From an uncultured Cohaesibacter sp. (GTDB lineage: Bacteria > Pseudomonadota > Alphaproteobacteria > Rhizobiales > Cohaesibacteraceae), in the NCBI RefSeq assembly GCF_963676485.1, contig NZ_OY781114.1, positions 434,001 to 498,000 of the forward strand: a DNA stretch of 64,000 nucleotides, read 5' to 3'. Below, one piece after another: positions 35,688 through 45,369 of the stretch. The translations under genes were made by a program, and so were the position numbers. Under the pieces are notes generated by a model, which saw only the letters and a list, made by a program, of their open reading frames with translations, was not told the origin of the DNA and searched no databases. Position 1 is the stretch's first letter. Each line of letters starts with the position of its first letter.

Positions 35688-36635
35688 TTAGCCTTTATAA
35701 CCAAGACCACCGGCCTTGGTTTTGAGGAAGGCTTCACCGCACGACTTTGCCAATTCGCGCACGCGCAGAATATAGCTCTGGCGTTCAGTCACCGAGACGA
35801 CGCCCCGCGCGTCGAGCAGGTTGAAGACGTGGGATGCCTTGATGCACTGGTCATAAGCCGGGAAAACACAATAATGCAGGCCAGCTTCGCTACCGGCTTT
35901 TTCGCCCTGCGCCAGAAGAGACCGGCATTCGGCTTCAGCATCAGAAAAGTGACGGAACAGCATTTCGGTGTTGGCATATTCGAAATTATGGCGGGAATAT
36001 TCTTGCTCGGTCTGCAGGAAGACATCGCCATAGGTGATGCGTTCTTCGCCATCGCGGCCATTGAAGTTGAGGTCGTAAACATTGTCCACGCCCTGCACAT
36101 ACATGGCCAGACGCTCCAGACCATAGGTCAGCTCACCGGCAACAGGGGCACATTCAATACCGGCCACTTGCTGGAAATAAGTGAACTGTGACACTTCCAT
36201 GCCATCACACCAGCATTCCCAACCAAGGCCCCATGAGCCGGTCGTCGGGTTTTCCCAGTCATCTTCCACGAAGCGGACGTCATGAATGGAGCTATCGATG
36301 CCAATCACCTTGAGCGACCCAAGATAGAGATCCTGCAGTTCTTGTGGGCTTGGCTTCAAAAGCACCTGAAACTGGTAATAATGCTGCAGACGGTTTGGGT
36401 TCTCGCCATAGCGTCCATCGGTCGGTCGGCGGGAGGGCTGCACATAAGCAACGTTCCAAGGGCGAGGCCCAAGGGCACGTAGAGTGGTTGACGGATGGAG
36501 CGTACCGGCACCGACTTCCATGTCATAGGGCTGAAGAACTGCGCAGCCGTAATCGGCCCAATATTTCTGCAGCGCCAGAACCATGCCCTGAAAAGAACGT
36601 TCTGGCTGCATGTGAGGGGCAAGAATGTCGGTCAT
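35688..36635 (-). CDS. glyQ: Glycyl-tRNA synthetase alpha subunit
   Basis: Catalytic subunit of the bacterial heterotetrameric glycyl-tRNA synthetase. A 315-residue protein with the family opening [20 protein letters not shown], the [19 protein letters not shown] block, and [20 protein letters not shown]. The beta subunit gene glyS, usually nearby in the order, is not in the window; downstream lies the FecR-like gene on the opposite strand. AGGA lies just before the ATG. Confidence 0.96.
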   Translation of the reverse strand: MTDILAPHMQPERSFQGMVLALQKYWADYGCAVLQPYDMEVGAGTLHPSTTLRALGPRPWNVAYVQPSRRPTDGRYGENPNRLQHYYQFQVLLKPSPQELQDLYLGSLKVIGIDSSIHDVRFVEDDWENPTTGSWGLGWECWCDGMEVSQFTYFQQVAGIECAPVAGELTYGLERLAMYVQGVDNVYDLNFNGRDGEERITYGDVFLQTEQEYSRHNFEYANTEMLFRHFSDAEAECRSLLAQGEKAGSEAGLHYCVFPAYDQCIKASHVFNLLDARGVVSVTERQSYILRVRELAKSCGEAFLKTKAGGLGYKG

Positions 36636-37390
36636 CTTCCTAAAGTGTCTCTTTTAAAGTGGAAAAATTCAGTACTCGGTGTCCCGAAGGCTCGAGCGGA
36701 CCCTAATGCAATCGGGATCATAAGAAAAGCGCGATTTTGCACTGTGATTATCTTCTCATGCCTGCCGGGTAGCGCCAATTGCTTTAGTCTATGCATAATT
36801 TGCTCTGGACCAGCGAAAATATATTCGATATGATCTCATTTAGGCAACAGTTACCCACCCTTCGATGTCAATATGAACGCAAAATGAATGACGCACTCAG
36901 CCTCCATTCAGGTTCGATGCATTATAAGGCCGCCAACGTGATCAGGAGATGCGGCGTTTCCTGATACGATAAAAAAATATCCCTAATATCCTTGAACTTC
37001 TTGGTCCGGTTGTCCTTTGAGATGATCGACCAGCGATCCGCCTTTGGCTCCGCACTGGCATGCAACGGCTTTCCTTGTCCCCAATAAGAGAGCTGACGCA
37101 AACTGGTTTCGCGGTGAAATTGCCCTTCCAAGCGTCCCCCAAACGCGCAATGTTCCGAAGGTGGATCGCATCTGCTCTTTTGCCTGTTCCCTGTCTGCGC
37201 CTTGCCTGCGCCCTGCGCTTCTCTCCACAGCATCTATCCGATTGCCTTCCCCTGCTTCGCCCGGCGTTTTTGGCAGGGCAGCAATGACAATGGCCGTTTT
37301 CGAATATTTCTTCTGGCATCCCGTGCACCTTTTCTTTAGATGCACAATAAACAACTGCTAAACGCCCATTTCCACGGATGCCAAACGGCC
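36636..37390. other. Non-coding region of 755 bases
   Basis: Several overlapping frames on both strands are open between 36922 and 37397, but none has a ribosome-binding site or a recognisable product. I see no RNA gene. It holds the promoters of glyQ (minus) and the YitT gene (plus). Confidence 0.4.
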
Positions 37391-38035
37391 ATGACAACCA
37401 ACGCCCCTCTTAACGAACAAAACACGTCTACCAAAAAGCCCAATGATAAGCACAGCCTCTTTGATGATGTGCAAGGACTGACCTTCGGGGTTTTTGCCTG
37501 TTCGCTTGGTATGGTGTTTCTTACCCATCTTGGTTTTCTGACCGGACAAACCGCGGGGCTGGCGCTGCTGATTTCCTACCTGACCGACTATGATTTCGGA
37601 ACGGTCTTCTTTCTGGTCAATATTCCCTTCTACTGGTTTACCTACCATCGCATGGGCACGCGCTTTACCATCAAGTCGATCATTTGCGTGGTCGGCATGT
37701 CTGCAATGATGAAGTTCGTTTCCCCGGCCATCAGCTTCGAGCATCTTGATCCGCTTGTTGGCATTCTCGCCTTTGGCGCCATGGTGGGGGCTGGCCTTCT
37801 CGCCATTATCCGCCATGAAGGCAGTCTGGGTGGCGTCGGAGCGATGGCGGTCACCATTCAGGAATTCACCGGCTTTCGGGCAGGCTATGTGCAGCAATTG
37901 CTGGATCTGGCCATCTTCGCCACTGCGCTGTTCTTCTTTCCATGGCGAATTATCGCCTGGTCGGTGCTCGGCTCCATCGTGCTCAATTCCATCATTGCCA
38001 TCAATCACCGGCGGGATCGCTATATCGGGCGCTAG
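37391..38035 (+). CDS. YitT family membrane protein
   Basis: A 214-residue protein with about five to six hydrophobic segments and the family's GLTFGVFACSLGMVFLTHLG and TGQTAGLALLISYLT blocks. YitT proteins are predicted transporters with no established substrate. The ATG at 37391 (MTTNAPLNEQN) gives a short cytosolic leader before the first helix; an upstream ATG at 37340 is less likely. Confidence 0.85.
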   Translation: MTTNAPLNEQNTSTKKPNDKHSLFDDVQGLTFGVFACSLGMVFLTHLGFLTGQTAGLALLISYLTDYDFGTVFFLVNIPFYWFTYHRMGTRFTIKSIICVVGMSAMMKFVSPAISFEHLDPLVGILAFGAMVGAGLLAIIRHEGSLGGVGAMAVTIQEFTGFRAGYVQQLLDLAIFATALFFFPWRIIAWSVLGSIVLNSIIAINHRRDRYIGR

Positions 38036-38160
38036 GGGATAGGTTGTCGGGTACTACATTCTTCAGGAATGCTATTCCACCTTGACAAAACAAGGTGCCA
38101 AGCCATTCAATCGGCCCACGCTTAATGCATCATTCGACTAGACCGACAGGAAAGATACCC

Positions 38161-38730
38161 ATGGCCTATTCCCACTCTCCCCATTCCGACGAACCGCGCT
38201 CTTTCATCCCGATGAAAATTGCCATCCTGACCGTGTCTGATACGCGCACGCTGGCAGACGACAAATCTGGCCAAACCCTCGTCGACCGGCTACAGGCCGC
38301 CGGGCATAGTCTGGCAGATCGGGCCATCGTGAAAGATGATGTCGAGGCCATTCAGGCTCAAGCCAAGAAGTGGATTGCCGACGAGGGGGTAGATGTCATC
38401 ATTTCGACGGGCGGAACCGGCTTTACCGGCCGCGACGTGACGCCAGAAGCCATGGCCCCGCTCTTTGACAAACAGATGGACGGCTTTTCATGGCTATTCC
38501 ACAAAATCTCGTTTGAAACCATCGGCACATCGACCATCCAGTCGCGGGCAACGGCGGGCCTAGCGGGCACGACCTTCATTTTCAGCATTCCCGGCTCTAG
38601 TGGCGCCTGCAAGGATGCGTGGGATGGGATTTTGGTCCACCAGCTCGACTATCGCCATCAGCCATGCAATTTCGTGGAAATCATGCCGCGCCTTGATGAG
38701 CATCTCAAGCGGGCAAAGCTGCGCCCATAA
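38161..38730 (+). CDS. moaB: Molybdenum cofactor biosynthesis protein B
   Basis: A 189-residue MoaB/Mog-type protein that adenylylates molybdopterin or binds it in molybdenum cofactor assembly. The motifs [36 protein letters not shown] and [17 protein letters not shown] are present. AGGAAAG lies before the ATG at 38161. It is a single gene; no other molybdenum cofactor gene is in the window. Confidence 0.93.
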   Translation: MAYSHSPHSDEPRSFIPMKIAILTVSDTRTLADDKSGQTLVDRLQAAGHSLADRAIVKDDVEAIQAQAKKWIADEGVDVIISTGGTGFTGRDVTPEAMAPLFDKQMDGFSWLFHKISFETIGTSTIQSRATAGLAGTTFIFSIPGSSGACKDAWDGILVHQLDYRHQPCNFVEIMPRLDEHLKRAKLRP

Positions 38731-38752
38731 AAAAGGCCCCGAAAGGGGCCCA
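38728..38752 (-). terminator. Intrinsic terminator, minus strand, overlapping moaB stop
   Basis: GGCCCC GAAA GGGGCC at 38735-38750 with an A-run on the plus left side, which reads as a T-tract on minus. It serves the minus-strand gene at 38802-39146. Confidence 0.75.
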
Positions 38753-38801
38753 TTCCTGCTCAAGCTTTCCGCCACCTGCAGCTGGCGATGCGGGGTTTCC
38801 G

Positions 38802-39146
38802 TCAGGCAACCTCGCGCAAGGCGGCGCCCATACGACGGATCGCGTCGAAATCGCTGGGCGGCGTATTCACCTGCGGGAAGGCTTCCATACAGATAGCAGT
38901 CATGGCCACATAGAAACTGTCGACCTGTTCGTTCTGCTCCAGATTGCGCAATGTCTGCAAGGCATCGGCGATATTCTGACAATCGGAATAGCAGGGTGTG
39001 CCGGATTGTGTGCACCAGGCCAGCTTCACATAGGCCCCGAAGCGTGGCCCGGAAAGATCGCCGTAATCAATTTGCTTTTTGGCAAAAGCAGCGATGTCAT
39101 CAACCAGTGAATCCAGTACAAGCAAGTCTGTCGACATTTTAGTCAT
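38802..39146 (-). CDS. Unrecognised 114-residue protein
   Basis: A small acidic, helical, cytosolic protein with no signal peptide. Four cysteines stand near the middle (WCTQSGTPCYSDCQN and AICMEA), which could bind a metal or form disulfides. I do not recognise the family. GAG lies upstream of the ATG and a terminator follows the stop, which supports a real single-gene transcript. Confidence 0.65.
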   Translation of the reverse strand: MTKMSTDLLVLDSLVDDIAAFAKKQIDYGDLSGPRFGAYVKLAWCTQSGTPCYSDCQNIADALQTLRNLEQNEQVDSFYVAMTAICMEAFPQVNTPPSDFDAIRRMGAALREVA

Positions 39147-39357
39147 TTCTCGTCCCCCATGCCTTCCAGACTAAGAAGAGATGCTTAACAAAGCATTGAA
39201 AGGATACTCTGCATTGTATTTTTGTTAAGCATGGACCAAAAATCGGAGGCGAGATTGCACATTTTTGCTTTCCAGCAGATAAAAAAGGGCCGCCAGCGGC
39301 CATAAGCCCGTAGCGACCTCATGCAGAATGCAATGGCAAAGCTGATATAGGAGTTGC

Positions 39358-40197
39358 TTACGCAGAGAGGGAGAAATCGGCATAGTCAGGCAGTTCGACC
39401 CGCAAAGGCACGCCGCCTGCCGTTAGCGCCAGCCCGTCCTTGAGGGCATCGGCCACCCGATCCAGTCGTAGAATGGCCAAGGCGCGTTTGTCCAGCACCG
39501 CACCGACCGCGCCGACCGGCTTTTCACCGGCAAGGATTTTGGTGCCGCTAGTGGGGATCGGCAGATCCGCTTCGAGGCGCACGAGGCGTTTGCGAGCCGT
39601 GCCACGATGTTGCATGCGCGAGACCACTTCTTGCCCTACATAGCAGCCCTTGCCAAAATCAAGCCCGCCCAACACATCCATATTGATGTCGTGCGGGAAG
39701 GCATCTTCGAGCGAGAAATCCAGACCGGCCTGCGGCACAATCGCCGCAATGTGGCGGGCAAGATAGGCATTCTCCAATTCCGGTGAGGTTTGCCAGTGAG
39801 CCCCCTCGCCGTAAAGCCGCCAGCCAAGCTGATCGGACCGGATGTCGCGCAGGGCCAGCGCATTAGTGTCAGCATCGGGCACAAAAGCAACGCCAACGCG
39901 CTCGCTGCTTTCCTCGATCACCACATCAGACCGCATGCGATAGAGTGTCATCTTCTTGATGAAGGCACCGAGCTGCTCCCTATCCAGATCAAATCGGAAC
40001 AGCCCGGCTTGGTGCGAAAGAAGAAAGTCGATAGCGATCTTTCCCTGCGGCGTCAGTAAGGCGCCATGACGCACTTCTCCCGGTTTCAGATCGTCCAGAT
40101 CAATCGTGATGAGCCGTTGCAGCAGCTTTTCAGCCTCGGAGCCAGAAAGCTGGACCACAACACGATTGGCGAGATGAAGGATCTGATCCTGAGACAT
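39358..40197 (-). CDS. ygfZ: Folate-binding YgfZ / IBA57 family protein
   Basis: A 279-residue tetrahydrofolate-binding protein related to the glycine cleavage T protein and needed for maturation of some iron-sulfur enzymes. The signature KGCYVGQEVVSRMQHRG with its conserved Cys is present, as is VQLSGSEAEKLLQRLITIDL at the N terminus. AGGA precedes the ATG. The following gene on the strand upstream is on the same strand (HAD phosphatase at 40311), about 110 bases apart, so they may be co-transcribed. Confidence 0.93.
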   Translation of the reverse strand: MSQDQILHLANRVVVQLSGSEAEKLLQRLITIDLDDLKPGEVRHGALLTPQGKIAIDFLLSHQAGLFRFDLDREQLGAFIKKMTLYRMRSDVVIEESSERVGVAFVPDADTNALALRDIRSDQLGWRLYGEGAHWQTSPELENAYLARHIAAIVPQAGLDFSLEDAFPHDINMDVLGGLDFGKGCYVGQEVVSRMQHRGTARKRLVRLEADLPIPTSGTKILAGEKPVGAVGAVLDKRALAILRLDRVADALKDGLALTAGGVPLRVELPDYADFSLSA

Positions 40198-40310
40198 GAC
40201 ATGTTCCTTTTCCTGACGGAGGATAGCGGCGCGTGCGCCGCACCATTATAAAGGGATATAGGAAACACCGGCGCTCAATCCAACCGCCCCCAGCAAAGAG
40301 GATAAGCCGC

Positions 40311-41168
40311 CTACCAGGCAAGGCGGGTCATGAAGCCAACGGTTTCCACATCCTCATGGGTGAGGCGTAGGCTGACACGCTCGTCATCGGGCGCCTCCAT
40401 GGGGCCGAAATCCTGCGCATGAATGCCCGCTGTGATGAACAGGGAATCGATCTTCTGGTAATGGCCACCGCGCATATCTGTCGGCATGGCGTCCCCGATG
40501 ATCAGGATGTCGGATTTGGCAATCGGAGCGCCATTGATTTCGGCGAATTTAGCCAGAGATGCCTCATAGATCGGGGCTTCGGGTTTGCCCGCCATGATGA
40601 TCTCGCCGCCATAGGCTTCATAACGATCGGCCAACGCACCGGCGCAATAGACCAGTTTACCGCCTTGATCGGCAATCCTGTCAGGATTGGCGCAGACAAA
40701 GGGCAGATGCCGTTTTGCAAGGCGATGCAGCAGCGCGTCGTAATTGTCTGGTGTCTCGGTCAGGTTGTCCAGAAGACTGGTGCAGCAGATCATCTCCGCC
40801 TCGTCTTCCCCGACCAGCTCCAGACCAAGGCCTTCAAACAGCGGCAGATTGCGCTCATGACCCAAATGGAACACCCGCTTCTTATCCGTTTTTGTAAGCT
40901 CGGCCCTTGTCACATCACCCGAGGTGACGACTGCATCATAGCAATCACGCGGCACGCCTAGGCTATCAAGCTGCGCGCAGATCTGGGCCGATGGACGCGG
41001 CGCGTTGGTGATCAGGATGACCTTGCCAAAGTCCTTTCGGAAGGTGGTGAGCGCTTCGACCGTACAGTCGTTGACGGTTTGCCCGTTGTGCAGAACACCC
41101 CAGATGTCGGACAATAGTCCCTTGTAATTCGGCGCAATGGCTGAAAGGCCAGCGATGCGGGAAGACAT
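40311..41168 (-). CDS. HAD-type hydrolase, TIGR01459-like (NagD class)
   Basis: A 285-residue HAD phosphatase of the IIA class. The first motif is LLSDIWGVLHNG, where a Trp stands at the place often held by Asp; the second is LITNAPRPS; the third includes AGKPEAPIYEASL; the last is ILIIGDAMPTDMRGG. This layout, with W in motif I, is known from the alphaproteobacterial TIGR01459 group. The substrate is unknown. The ATG at 41168 begins the family match. Confidence 0.88.
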   Translation of the reverse strand: MSSRIAGLSAIAPNYKGLLSDIWGVLHNGQTVNDCTVEALTTFRKDFGKVILITNAPRPSAQICAQLDSLGVPRDCYDAVVTSGDVTRAELTKTDKKRVFHLGHERNLPLFEGLGLELVGEDEAEMICCTSLLDNLTETPDNYDALLHRLAKRHLPFVCANPDRIADQGGKLVYCAGALADRYEAYGGEIIMAGKPEAPIYEASLAKFAEINGAPIAKSDILIIGDAMPTDMRGGHYQKIDSLFITAGIHAQDFGPMEAPDDERVSLRLTHEDVETVGFMTRLAW

Positions 41169-41320
41169 GGCAATCCCTTTGTGTCGAGAATAGGTTTCAG
41201 GTTCTTCCACTTGTCTCTTGTTAAAAATACAAGGTCAAGAGGCAGACAGGGTCCTCTATCGCAAACATGTGTGCAAAAATGCCGCGCCTGACTGACCCTG
41301 CACCCTCTGAGCCGGATTGA

Positions 41321-43417
41321 TCAGGACACTTCGATAAACTGGCCGCGATCAGTCCCTGTTTTCAAACCGAACTCATCCGCAGCAGGCAACCGACCAGACT
41401 GGCCAACACTACGCTGCGGCTGCATGCGATCCCGAGAGGCGGCACGTACGGCGGGAGCTGCGCCACCACCGGCCTGTCCGGAGGCCTCGCCCGGATTGAT
41501 AAGCCCTGCAGCTTCGGCCAGAACGGCGCGGAAATGATCGCGTGTTTCGCTATTGTTGGTGTCTTCTGAGGCCATGGCGCGCAGAGCTTCTGCTACGCGG
41601 GGATTTTCCCCCAGAGTGCGCTCCGCCCCGTTATTCCTTGCTTGCGGCTCGCTTGAGGGGGAAGCCGGTCGGGATGGACGCTCTGGTGCCCGTTGCGGCG
41701 CCATTCCGGATGGCATAGGCGGTGGTGTGGCCGCTCGGGCCGAAGGAGACGCAGGTGCCTGAAGCCGGGATTGTTCGGGAAACTGGGACAGGCGATCAAC
41801 AGGCGAAGCTCGATTTGCAGCAGGTTCTCCGGCCCCGCCGGACATACGCGAGAACTGCGATGGGCGCATTGGCGTGCGCGATAGGGCCGCAGCCTGTTGC
41901 TGTTGGGACACCGTGCCTGCCTGCTCGTTGCCGCGCGCGCCGACCGGGTTCCCCTTGAGGGCCTTGGCTGGTGCGAAATGATCGCCCTGAGCAAGATGGA
42001 CATTATAGTCGATCAGACTGACCAGATCGCTTTCGCTTTCCACATGGGTGACAATCAGGTCCATCCCCTTGCGTGACAACAGGCGGGAGAAATCGGCGGG
42101 ATGAATATCCAGCCCGCGACCAGCGTCCCGGTGGGTCAGGATCGGCGCAGCGATCTTGGCGAACTTGACGCCCTTTTGCGCGAATTCATCAAAGCCAGCG
42201 GCCAGATTGGTAACACGATCCACCGAGAAGCGGAAGCCCATGGAGCTGAGCAACTTGAGGGTCTCTTCCTCCATCAGACCGAATTTACGCAAGTCCGCCT
42301 GCGAGAATTCAAGGATCACATAAGGCGCCAGATCCCGGTTCTGATCGAACAGATCCCGCATCAGGGCGAAAAAGTCGCTATCGGCGAGGCTCTCCAGAGC
42401 AAGATTGCAGAAAAGCTCGACCGGATGGCCTCGATCTGACAGACGGCGCAACAGGCGAAACGCCTCGTTGACAGCCAGTCGGTCCAGCATGGGCAAGAAG
42501 CCGTTTTGACGACAGACGGGCAGGAAAATGTCCGGCGTGATCGCCTCATCCTCGTCTGTCTTGAGCCGTGTCAAAGCCTCGTAGAATTGGGGCTTGCGCA
42601 TGGGCAAGGCAACAATCGGCTGCATATAGAGCTCGATACGACCAAGCGCCAGGGCGCGGCGCACCTTGGCTTCGTCTTCCGGGGAAACCGGCTGTTCCTT
42701 TTTTTCTGTAAATGGTCCTGCGACGGCATCATTTACGGATCTAGTAGGAGAAGCTACAGGAGCAAGCTGCTCTTGCTCATAAGAGCGGAACTGAGGCTCC
42801 TGTTCTACCGGTTCCGGCTCCGCCGGCTCCTGATAAGACCTTTCAGGCGCGGCATAGGCGGGCGCGACTGGCTGGGCTTCGGGACGGGCTGGCGCTTGCA
42901 CCGGCTTGTCATATTTCGCTGCCAGAGAGCGCGCGTTGGCGCGCAAATGTTCCTCCAATTCCTTTACGGAACTTGTTGCAGCCATCAGCTTTGCATTGAC
43001 CTCGGCCACATGTCCTTCGCCCTGCTGCACGCGCTCATCAAGATCGGCGCAGCTTTCGGCCAATTGTTTGACCAGCGTGCCAATGACATCCAGTTCCGCC
43101 AGAATGGGTTCCACTTCCTTTTCAAGGCGGCCAGACACGGTGCTGTCCAGTTCGCGCGCCATCTCGCGCACATCCTGCACTTCCTTTGTAAGAGCAAGCT
43201 TGAGGCGGGTGAGGTCGTCCATCTGCTCATCAAGCATCATGCGATCACGCACGCGGGAAATCTGGTAATGCACCAATAGAAGAGCAAGCAACATGCCGAA
43301 GGAAAAGGGCGAAGCTTCAGTAATCGACAGACCGAACTTGAAATGCAACATGACGCCGACAGACAAGGAGATGGCGACCATACAAATGGCGATAAAAACG
43401 GCCCCTAGCCTTTGCAT
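41321..43417 (-). CDS. TipF-like EAL-domain protein with disordered tail
   Basis: A 698-residue protein. Two N-terminal membrane helices (about residues 6-25 and 36-52) are followed by a coiled coil (60-165), a Pro/Glu-rich linker (170-245), an EAL domain (250-490), and a 200-residue Pro/Ala/Gln/Arg-rich tail. In the EAL domain Glu280, Asn338, Glu370, Lys421, Glu460 and Gln477 are kept, but the DDFGTGYS loop reads SVDRVTNLAAGFD. This is the arrangement of TipF, a c-di-GMP-binding flagellar positioning factor of Caulobacter; catalytic activity is doubtful. GGAG precedes the ATG. No flagellar gene is in the window. Confidence 0.75.
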   Translation of the reverse strand: MQRLGAVFIAICMVAISLSVGVMLHFKFGLSITEASPFSFGMLLALLLVHYQISRVRDRMMLDEQMDDLTRLKLALTKEVQDVREMARELDSTVSGRLEKEVEPILAELDVIGTLVKQLAESCADLDERVQQGEGHVAEVNAKLMAATSSVKELEEHLRANARSLAAKYDKPVQAPARPEAQPVAPAYAAPERSYQEPAEPEPVEQEPQFRSYEQEQLAPVASPTRSVNDAVAGPFTEKKEQPVSPEDEAKVRRALALGRIELYMQPIVALPMRKPQFYEALTRLKTDEDEAITPDIFLPVCRQNGFLPMLDRLAVNEAFRLLRRLSDRGHPVELFCNLALESLADSDFFALMRDLFDQNRDLAPYVILEFSQADLRKFGLMEEETLKLLSSMGFRFSVDRVTNLAAGFDEFAQKGVKFAKIAAPILTHRDAGRGLDIHPADFSRLLSRKGMDLIVTHVESESDLVSLIDYNVHLAQGDHFAPAKALKGNPVGARGNEQAGTVSQQQQAAALSRTPMRPSQFSRMSGGAGEPAANRASPVDRLSQFPEQSRLQAPASPSARAATPPPMPSGMAPQRAPERPSRPASPSSEPQARNNGAERTLGENPRVAEALRAMASEDTNNSETRDHFRAVLAEAAGLINPGEASGQAGGGAAPAVRAASRDRMQPQRSVGQSGRLPAADEFGLKTGTDRGQFIEVS

Positions 43418-43851
43418 GTTTTCATCTCCGTTACAGGCATTCGTTGCGCCCGCTGCTCTACTGGTTACATATTCAGCTTCGCGGGGACGACCTGATCGCC
43501 TTACTCGCTGTCGCTACTCATCAGGCTTTGAGCCCATATTCTATAGATTCCAGCAGGCTTTCCGCCGCTGTAATAGCCCTGTTTACGCGCTTGAAGCGAC
43601 GAATCAAACAGTTAACTATTCGTTAGCGTAGTATGCCGGAGGGGCAGAGAAAAGTGTTTCACTGAAGGGTGTGGGCTATTTGCAGATGCGCGCACACTTT
43701 TTCGCCTCTTGCCCACCCTTTGGAAGGGTCCCCGCGTCGATGCTTTTGGCCGGGCGGACAGTGCTAACCGCACAAGAGCAAAAAACGGTGCATTTGCGTG
43801 AGACGCAAAAAGAAGGCCGCATAGATGTCAGCGAAGAGCGCCAAACCCTTT

Positions 43852-43907
43852 TAAAAAAATAAGCTGCCCCGATCAGACCGCCAGTAGGCGATTGAAGCGG
43901 GGCAGCT
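43852..43907 (-). terminator. Intrinsic terminator of candidate small RNA
   Basis: AGCTGCCCC (43862-43870) pairs with GGGGCAGCT (43899-43907), with an inner CGCC/GGCG helix. The A-run at 43852-43861 reads as a T-tract on minus. Confidence 0.75.
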
Positions 43908-43970
43908 GGAGGCGCAGTGAAGGGAAGCCACATTCACCGCGCAGCAGGAACGATGCGGCGTGTCCCTGCT
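43852..43970 (-). ncRNA. Candidate small RNA, three hairpins
   Basis: On minus, three hairpins follow each other: AGCAGG/CCTGCT (43970-43943), GCGGTGAA/TTCACTGC (43940-43914) and the terminator at 43907-43862. In the second, an A-C mismatch on plus (43916/43938) becomes a G-U pair on minus, in agreement with the terminator's direction. It lies just after another terminator, so it needs its own promoter, which I could only see weakly near 43990-43970. No frame of interest lies inside. I cannot name a family. Confidence 0.5.
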
Positions 43971-43980
43971 ATAGTCCTTT

Positions 43981-44001
43981 GAAAAACCGGCAAAACCGGT
44001 T
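43981..44001 (-). terminator. Intrinsic terminator after the radical SAM gene
   Basis: AACCGG (43985-43990) and CCGGTT (43996-44001) around CAAAA; on minus the stem is followed by TTTTC. It lies about 205 bases past the stop at 44206. Confidence 0.65.
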
Positions 44002-44205
44002 CATTAACCTAATTGAGTTAGCTCCTAAAGTGATTCCGTGAAGAGTACAAATGATCTCTTGGTCTCAAGATAAGACATATTTGATTTACTCACACTTATC
44101 TAAAATTTACACACTTAATTGTGAGTTAAAGACGCGTTCGGGCAAATATAAGCATCTCGAATACCGAGTATTTCCATGCACAGGCGGCTTTCAGCGCTCC
44201 TTCGT

Positions 44206-45369
44206 TCAGAATAGAGATAGTTGGGCTTCTCTTCTCTTGGGGCCAACAAAATGTTTCAAGGATAGGCGCGTGCGTCTGGTGTTATAGCCAAGCTTTCTGC
44301 ACACGACATCGACGCGTTTATGAAGAAGCTCTGCAAAAGGCCCGGTGCCTTTCATACGCAGCCCCATTCGACTGTCATAATCCTTGCCGCCACGCATGGA
44401 TCGCAAGATATTCATCACATGACGGTAGCGATCCGGATAGTGATGCAACAGCCAATCCTGAAATAACGGGCTAACCTCATTGGGCAGACGCAGCAGGATG
44501 GTGCCCGCTTCCCGCGCTCCGGCTTCATAGGCTGCAGTCAGAATGGCCTCCACCTCGCTGTCGTTGAGTGCCGGAATGACCGGCGCCACCATGACTGAGG
44601 TCGGAATGCCTGCCTCAGCCAATCTGGCGATGGTTTCAAGACGTCTCTTCGGGCTCGCCGCGCGCGGTTCCATGGCGCGAGACAAGCGGTTATCAAGGGT
44701 CGTCACAGATAAAGCCACCTTGACCAGATTGCGTTCGTTCAGCGCTTTGAGCTTGTCCAGATCGCGCAGGATAAGCGCAGACTTGGTAACGATCGCAACC
44801 GGATGCCCCGTTTCTTCGAGGACATCAAGAATATCAGGCATCAGGCGATAGTCCCGTTCCACTGGCTGATAGGGATCGGTATTGGTGCCAATGGCAATTG
44901 GTCGGGGGCGATATCCCGGCGCTGAGAGTTCCCGCTTTAGCTGGTCGGCAGCATCGGGCTTGACGAAGAGTTTGCTCTCGAAATCCAGCCCCGGAGACAG
45001 CCCCAAATAGGCGTGCGTTGGCCGCGCAAAGCAATAGATGCAGCCATGTTCGCATCCGCGATAGGGATTGATGGACCGGTCAAAGGGGATATCCGGGGAA
45101 TCGTTGCGCGTTATGATGGTGCGGGATTTCTCTTCCTGCACCTCGGTACGCAGGGGCGGCAGCGGCTCCTCTCCATCTGGCAGAGACCAGCCATCATCCA
45201 CCGGTTCTGTCTGATACGGCTCGAACCGACCCGCCTTGTTGGAGCGGGTTCCCCTGCCGCGAATACGCTTCCCCTTATGCAGGTCTGGGTCGACCTGAAA
45301 ACCTACAAACGGATCTGCGTCCTCCATCCCTTGATTGCGAGCGCGTGCTTTGGCTGGGGCCATGCTCAT
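44206..45369 (-). CDS. PA0069-like radical SAM protein
   Basis: A 387-residue radical SAM enzyme of the spore-photoproduct-lyase-related PA0069 group. The [4Fe-4S] cluster motif is in NPYRGCEHGCIYCFARPTHA (CxxxCxxC), with SAM-binding IGTNTDPYQPVE after it. The reaction is unknown. It is preceded by a basic Gly-rich N-terminal region (RIRGRGTRSNKAGRFEPY). A terminator lies 205 bases after the stop. Confidence 0.88.
   Translation of the reverse strand: MSMAPAKARARNQGMEDADPFVGFQVDPDLHKGKRIRGRGTRSNKAGRFEPYQTEPVDDGWSLPDGEEPLPPLRTEVQEEKSRTIITRNDSPDIPFDRSINPYRGCEHGCIYCFARPTHAYLGLSPGLDFESKLFVKPDAADQLKRELSAPGYRPRPIAIGTNTDPYQPVERDYRLMPDILDVLEETGHPVAIVTKSALILRDLDKLKALNERNLVKVALSVTTLDNRLSRAMEPRAASPKRRLETIARLAEAGIPTSVMVAPVIPALNDSEVEAILTAAYEAGAREAGTILLRLPNEVSPLFQDWLLHHYPDRYRHVMNILRSMRGGKDYDSRMGLRMKGTGPFAELLHKRVDVVCRKLGYNTRRTRLSLKHFVGPKRREAQLSLF

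Larger units (their letters stand above)
43418..44205. other. Non-coding region with a candidate small RNA
   Basis: It lies between the radical SAM gene (ends 44206) and the TipF-like gene (starts 43417), both on minus. A terminator at 43981 ends the first, then a candidate small RNA and its own terminator follow. The remaining AT-rich parts show no gene. Confidence 0.5.

Noticed and set aside
36800-36822. A further GGACCAG outside the hairpin array
   Set aside because: The flanks TTTGCT and CGAAA pair only weakly, so it is likely chance.
36922-37397. Three overlapping minus-strand frames before the YitT gene
   Set aside because: All are rich in Arg/Ser/Cys without family motifs, and they compete with each other; none has a good start.
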